Below are positions 15,623 to 18,479 of a DNA stretch of 18,479 bases, piece after piece; the first letter of the stretch is position 1; each line of letters starts with the position of its first letter. The notes under the pieces were generated by a model. It had not been told where the DNA came from. It saw only the letters and a program-made list of their open reading frames with translations, and did not search any database. The translations under genes and the position numbers were made by a program. This DNA is from Candidatus Colimorpha onthohippi (lineage in GTDB: Bacteria > Bacteroidota > Bacteroidia > Bacteroidales > P3). The stretch lies in contig JAGHVA010000099.1 in the NCBI GenBank assembly GCA_018064565.1, positions 1 through 18,479 of the forward strand, read 5' to 3'.

Positions 15623-16534
15623 TCAGTGAGACATACTCTTCAACTCGCGCCGCAACTCCCACGACCTGATATCACGGTTTACAATGCGACCCGCTGAATC
15701 CATCAAAATAAGAAACGGGATATGATCCACCGAAAGCATACGCAACGACGGCGCATCCCACGCCTCGGGTTGCTGGTCTATCTGTATCACTTGCCCCTTC
15801 GCCAGACTATCAATATCGCGCAACTCCTGCACCGCTCGCCTGCACGACTCACACCATGCAGCACCCACCAAGACAACATTGGCGCGACTGCTGTCTATCA
15901 ACGAATCAAAACTCACACGCCTCCCCGATGTATCCACATATTCAAAATCTGGCAACCGCTGCCCCTCAATCGAGACCTGCATCGATGCTAACCGATGGCG
16001 TATCTGCTTATAATGATAAGCCGTCTTGGCAGGCCCTGAAAGCAGTTGAAACAACTCTACTATAGTAGAAACAGGCAACGTACTCAAGCGCTCGCTAAGC
16101 AAGAACGTTGAAAAAATAGACGACGGATGATTTCGCACATACTCCGCCATGCACAACTCTTGGTTTTCTCCCTTGCAAGACTCCATATCATACCGAAACT
16201 GACTGTTTATCAACGATCCATTGATATGCGATGCAGCAGGATTATCCACATCTATGCTGACGGTGATATTGCTGTTTTCAATAAAAAAATAAATGGGCTG
16301 AGGCAACGCCTTGCTACTCAATGCAGCCAACACAGGCTCACGTACCGACCCTTTGAAATAAAATTGGTCGTATGCACGAAAACGGCTATTGTGATAAGAA
16401 CTATCGCCGTCAAAAACAGTGAGAAACAACGGCGACTTAATAGGTTTAGTGCAACGACCCTTTACTACATACCCCTGCGCCTGCAACGACCCGAAAAGGC
16501 AGCATAAAACAATCGCAAGCAACAAATGCCTCAT
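15623..16534 (-). CDS. Secreted DUF4369/thioredoxin-fold thiol-disulfide protein (TlpA/ResA-like)
   Basis: This 303-residue protein has a signal peptide (MRHLLLAIVLCCLFGSLQAQ). Residues about 21-110 form a beta-rich N-terminal domain of the DUF4369 type (VVKGRCTKPIKSPLFLTVFDGD ... YFFIENSNITVSI). A helical linker follows, then a thioredoxin-like domain (about 190-303) with LPDFEYVDTSGRRVSF, the active-site CXXC in AAWCESC (Cys228, Cys231), and the cis-proline loop DHIPFLIL with Pro273. Such proteins reduce or maintain disulfides of exported proteins in the periplasm. The ATG at 16534 is chosen because the signal peptide starts there. The frame is open much further upstream (to 16900), through the two tandem repeats, but that extension would bury the signal peptide. 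The alcohol dehydrogenase gene follows after 17 bases. Confidence 0.9.
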   Translation of the reverse strand: MRHLLLAIVLCCLFGSLQAQGYVVKGRCTKPIKSPLFLTVFDGDSSYHNSRFRAYDQFYFKGSVREPVLAALSSKALPQPIYFFIENSNITVSIDVDNPAASHINGSLINSQFRYDMESCKGENQELCMAEYVRNHPSSIFSTFLLSERLSTLPVSTIVELFQLLSGPAKTAYHYKQIRHRLASMQVSIEGQRLPDFEYVDTSGRRVSFDSLIDSSRANVVLVGAAWCESCRRAVQELRDIDSLAKGQVIQIDQQPEAWDAPSLRMLSVDHIPFLILMDSAGRIVNRDIRSWELRRELKSMSH

Positions 16535-16561
16535 CGAACAGCGCAATATAACCAAATCCTT

Positions 16562-16711
16562 CGTTTCTTCGCAACAGTCGTTTTCTCGCCTCGGCATACA
16601 AGCAAGCTTGTCTGCTCTCGGCTTATCGAAAACGTTCGTTTCTTCGCAACAGTCGTTTTCTCGCCTCGGCATACAAGCAAGCTTGTCTGCGTTCGGCTTA
16701 TCGAAAACGTT
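16562..16711. repeat. Tandem 75-bp repeat (two copies) of the dispersed family, R3a and R3b
   Basis: Copies 16562-16636 and 16637-16711 differ at only two adjacent bases. Each carries box B (TTTTCTCGCCTCGGCATA at 16581-16598 and 16656-16673) and box C (GCTTATCGAAAACG at 16621-16634 and 16696-16709), shared with R2, and box B with R1. CGTTTTC and GAAAACG make an imperfect inverted pair within each unit, and ACAAGC/GCTTGT lies between. The array occupies the gap between the small exported protein and the thioredoxin-fold gene. The 75-base length is 25 codons and keeps an open frame on both strands, but no protein use is supported. Confidence 0.92.
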
Positions 16712-16713
16712 CA

Positions 16714-16911
16714 TCAGTAAGAACGATAAGTTGAACTGTTGCTCTTGTTGGTACCCTTTACCCGATAATTCTTGTTTATCACCTTGGTACTCGAATGGTT
16801 GGTCTGATACATGTTGGCCTGCTCTGTAGCACACGACACAGTTGTACCGCAAACGGTGCAGACGGACACTACCAAAGCCATTACCATGAAAAACTTGCAC
16901 ATTTTTTTCAT
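16714..16911 (-). CDS. Small exported protein, possible lipoprotein
   Basis: This 65-residue protein starts MKKMCKFFMVMALVVSVC, a clear hydrophobic signal segment, with a candidate lipobox-like TVSC ending at Cys27, followed by a short hydrophilic Asn/Ser/Thr/Lys-rich tail ending YRSY. It contains four further Cys-adjacent positions in or near the signal region (Cys5, Cys18, Cys21), so processing is uncertain. The ATG at 16911 has Lys-Lys after Met, the usual pattern; a TTG at 16920 is in frame but unlikely. No family is recognised. It ends exactly where the tandem repeat begins and lies upstream of the thioredoxin-fold gene on the same strand. Confidence that it is a real gene is moderate, resting on the signal peptide and a promoter-like sequence upstream. 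Confidence 0.6.
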   Translation of the reverse strand: MKKMCKFFMVMALVVSVCTVCGTTVSCATEQANMYQTNHSSTKVINKNYRVKGTNKSNSSTYRSY

Positions 16912-16976
16912 ACTATACAATGTATTAACAACATTCAGATAAATACCTGTCTGTCAGCTTATTATAGAGAAAAATA

Positions 16977-17009
16977 CAAATATGTTAAACCTAACTAATA
17001 AGGTACAAA
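16977..17009 (-). promoter_or_regulatory. Possible promoter for the small exported protein gene
   Basis: On the minus strand TTTG (17009-17006) is followed after 21 bases by CATATTTG (16984-16977), a 7-of-8 match to TAnnTTTG. It lies about 65 bases before the ATG at 16911 and may serve the whole minus-strand run. Confidence 0.4.
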
Positions 17010-17043
17010 TTAACAAAAAAATAATGGTACCAACAAATTTTTG

Positions 17044-17051
17044 TATTTTTG
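17044..17051 (+). promoter_or_regulatory. -7 promoter element abutting the start codon of the small membrane protein gene
   Basis: TATTTTTG matches TAnnTTTG exactly and ends four bases before the ATG at 17056. If used, transcription would begin at or within a base or two of the start codon, giving a leaderless mRNA. A -33 element is not clear. Confidence 0.55.
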
Positions 17052-17055
17052 CAAC

Positions 17056-17310
17056 ATGAAACACAAGACAGCATTAACAATTTATGAGTGGGCTTCCTAT
17101 GTCTTAATCATCGGAGCCACTGTAATTTATTTTGCATTCAAGCCCCAAGGAATACCACTCACATTGGTAGTTTTAATATTGGCAGTTTTCATGCGGCTGA
17201 TGATGGAGCGCACGCGTCGGAAGGCTTGTGAAGAAGAGAACGACGAACTAAAAAACGACTTGCGCCGGTTGACCCAACTGCTGGCTGAAGCAAAAAAAGC
17301 ATCCAAATAA
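17056..17310 (+). CDS. Small inner-membrane protein with coiled-coil tail
   Basis: This 84-residue protein has two predicted membrane helices (about residues 12-28 and 34-50) joined by a short FKPQGIP turn. A cytoplasmic-looking, charged helix follows (about 52-82; ERTRRKACEEENDELKNDLRRLTQLLAEAKKASK) with heptad-like leucines, suggesting a coiled coil. A TTG at 17041 is in frame but the ATG at 17056 is preferred because MKHKTAL gives a normal basic start. I do not recognise the family; it resembles small uncharacterised membrane proteins conserved in Bacteroidales. It precedes efp by 22 bases with no terminator between, so it is probably co-transcribed with it. Confidence 0.8.
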   Translation: MKHKTALTIYEWASYVLIIGATVIYFAFKPQGIPLTLVVLILAVFMRLMMERTRRKACEEENDELKNDLRRLTQLLAEAKKASK

Positions 17311-17332
17311 TTTTCAATCATATTTTTTTACA

Positions 17333-17899
17333 ATGGCAACAACAACTGACATTAAGAACGGTCTTTGCATTAAGTTCAATAACGACATTTACTGCATCAC
17401 AGAGTTTCTGCACGTTAAACCAGGTAAAGGCGCTGCCTTTGTGCGTACCAAGATGCGCAGTGTACGCACAGGTCGTGTGCTTGAAAACACGTTTCCATCT
17501 GGCGCCAAGATAGATATCGTGCGCGTAGAGCGCCGCCCCTACACCTACCTCTACAAAGAGGGCGACCTGCATACCTTTATGCATACCGAGACCTATGAGC
17601 AGATTGGTATCGAAGAAACTATCATCAATGCACCACAGTTCTTGCGTCCCGACCAATATGTCGAGATTACCATCGATGCTGATACCGAGACACCTCTGAT
17701 GTGCGAATTGCCTCCGTTTATCGAGACCGTCGTCACCTACACCGAGCCTGGTTTTGCAGGCAACACGGCTACCAATGCTATGAAAGACGCAACTGTAGAG
17801 CCCGGCGTGACTATCCGTGTACCCCTCTTTATCAATGAGGGCGACCGCATAAAAGTAGATACACGTACCAACGAGTATTCAGAGCGTATCAAGGGCTGA
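17333..17899 (+). CDS. efp: Translation elongation factor P
   Basis: At 188 residues this is the standard EF-P length. It binds ribosomes stalled on consecutive prolines and promotes peptide-bond formation. The N-terminal KOW-like domain has the conserved loop KPGKGAAF at 29-36 with Lys32 at the tip that is modified in many bacteria. The central and C-terminal OB domains include VERRPYTYLYKEGDLHTFM, MHTETYEQI, and the closing EPGVTIRVPLFINEGDRIKVDTRTNEYSERIKG, which are diagnostic. No modification enzyme is in the window. It sits just after the small membrane protein gene and is followed by a terminator at 17950. Confidence 0.98.
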   Translation: MATTTDIKNGLCIKFNNDIYCITEFLHVKPGKGAAFVRTKMRSVRTGRVLENTFPSGAKIDIVRVERRPYTYLYKEGDLHTFMHTETYEQIGIEETIINAPQFLRPDQYVEITIDADTETPLMCELPPFIETVVTYTEPGFAGNTATNAMKDATVEPGVTIRVPLFINEGDRIKVDTRTNEYSERIKG

Positions 17900-17949
17900 G
17901 CAAGGGACTGATTTGTTCGTTGCTTTGCAATAACATATATCAAATCGAT

Positions 17950-17998
17950 GAATAGTGGATAGTCACCCTCTCAGTGTCTCTTCACTATTCTTGTTTTT
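17950..17998 (+). terminator. Rho-independent terminator after efp
   Basis: GAATAGTG (17950-17957) pairs perfectly with CACTATTC (17983-17990), followed by TTGTTTTT. The 25-base loop is long. It lies 50 bases after the efp stop codon. Confidence 0.7.
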
Positions 17999-18022
17999 GT
18001 CAAACATTTTATTAGTACTATT

Positions 18023-18479
18023 ATGATGTTTGGGACTTCAAAACAGTTATTTTCTCGATTTCTATCTGCCAATAGGAAGGTATGCCCTGCTGGCAAGCAG
18101 GCTGGACTATCAAAAACAATCCTCAGAAATATCTTATTGCCTGTCTTTTCATGTATGATTATTGCAGTTACGACAAGCTGTAACAACCACGGTCAAACGT
18201 CTGATACTACCAACACTGTCAACTACACAACTATTGCAACACCCAATTTCTGTGCCGACTCGGCTATGGCATACGTCGAACGCCAACTCAACTTTGGATA
18301 TCGGGCTCCAGGCTACGATGCACATAACCAGTGTGCGAAATATCTGCAACAATCTATGCAACAATGGTGCGACACCGTGATTACCCAACAGTTCAATACC
18401 ACACTGTGGGATAATACCACTACACAAGGTCAAAATATTATTGCCTCGTTCAATCCACAAGCCACCAACCGCGTACTGC
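18023..18479 (+). CDS. M28-family / glutaminyl-peptide cyclotransferase-like lipoprotein, 3' truncated by the window
   Basis: 152 residues are visible and the frame runs off the end. After a hydrophobic segment (about 37-50) and a lipobox-like TTSC (Cys53), the sequence SAMAYVERQLNFGYRAPGYDAHNQCAKYLQQSM is the start typical of Bacteroidota M28 peptidase / glutaminyl cyclase proteins (usual form FGPRVPGSxAH). It is followed by DTVITQQF and NIIASFNPQATNRVL, matching the strand before the metal-binding region, which lies beyond the window. In this frame the only later ATG (residue 45) sits too close to Cys53 to leave a signal peptide, so the ATG at 18023 (or 18026) is used. This gives an unusually long N-region of about 36 residues that includes a palindromic insert (KVCPAGKQAGLSK). 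Function would be periplasmic or surface peptide processing. Confidence 0.8.
   Translation, partial: MMFGTSKQLFSRFLSANRKVCPAGKQAGLSKTILRNILLPVFSCMIIAVTTSCNNHGQTSDTTNTVNYTTIATPNFCADSAMAYVERQLNFGYRAPGYDAHNQCAKYLQQSMQQWCDTVITQQFNTTLWDNTTTQGQNIIASFNPQATNRVL
18086..18101. repeat. Perfect palindromic hairpin in the N-terminal region of the M28-like gene
   Basis: CCTGCT (18086-18091) pairs with AGCAGG (18096-18101) around loop GGCA. It lies within a stretch that reads PAGKQAG, a typical in-frame translation of the GC-rich palindromes scattered through Bacteroidota genomes. It may be a repeat inserted in frame ahead of the signal peptide. Confidence 0.6.

Noticed and set aside
16562..16711. CRISPR array
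   Set aside because: There are only two units, joined head to tail with no unique spacers, and no cas genes nearby.
16419..16829. 136-codon plus-strand open frame across the tandem repeats
   Set aside because: Its repeated 25-residue unit is only a translation of the DNA repeat; the rest is antisense to real genes.
16535..16900. N-terminal extension of the thioredoxin-fold protein encoded through the tandem repeats
   Set aside because: It would place the clear signal peptide 120 residues inside the protein and overlaps the small exported protein in another frame.

Overview
The window looks like an 18.5 kb contig or draft-genome piece from a member of the Bacteroidales (Bacteroidota). Four things point there. 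Starts lack Shine-Dalgarno sequences. Promoters match the Bacteroidota -7 motif TAnnTTTG. Many genes encode BACON-type lipoproteins, DUF3575/DUF3868-like envelope proteins and a TonB-receptor-like barrel. The housekeeping proteins (RsgA, AsnRS, RibD, EF-P) fit the same phylum. Family level cannot be fixed from the sequence; Prevotellaceae- or Muribaculaceae-like lineages are reasonable guesses. Positions 1-100 are nearly pure C and look like an end-of-contig artefact.

Layout. (1) 148-1083 (-) is rsgA. (2) 1084-1417 is a gene-free gap with a dispersed-repeat copy and a promoter. (3) 1418-6287 (+) is an envelope block: a secreted GH2-like protein that has lost both catalytic glutamates, a BACON-like lipoprotein, a DUF3575-type barrel protein, a DUF3868-like/OmpA-like protein and a two-unit BACON-like lipoprotein. 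(4) 6296-10576 (+) is a tightly packed housekeeping run: thyA, mannose-1-phosphate guanylyltransferase, asnS (broken by a one-base frameshift) and ribD, which carries a perfect 19-bp inverted repeat just inside its reading frame. (5) 10898-14215 (+) holds a lipoprotein with its own promoter, a 20-bp tandem repeat in the leader and a terminator, then a large outer-membrane beta-barrel receptor. (6) 14436-16911 (-) runs convergently: a small exported protein, a 2 x 75-bp tandem repeat, a secreted thioredoxin-fold protein and an iron-type alcohol dehydrogenase. (7) 17056-18479 (+) holds a small two-helix membrane protein with a possibly leaderless promoter, efp, a terminator, and the 5' part of an M28 / glutaminyl-cyclase-like lipoprotein peptidase cut off by the window end.

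How they fit together. Most of the window is envelope biology (export, surface binding, redox folding of exported proteins) interleaved with nucleotide, sugar-nucleotide, riboflavin and translation genes. The most unusual points are: the catalytically dead beta-galactosidase-like protein beside a DUF3575/DUF3868/BACON surface cluster with no recognisable fimbrillin; a dispersed intergenic repeat family sharing short boxes at about 1.2, 3.8 and 16.6 kb, with two copies inverted around a 2.6 kb segment; and the ribD palindrome. No rRNA, tRNA, CRISPR array, transposase or recombinase was found.
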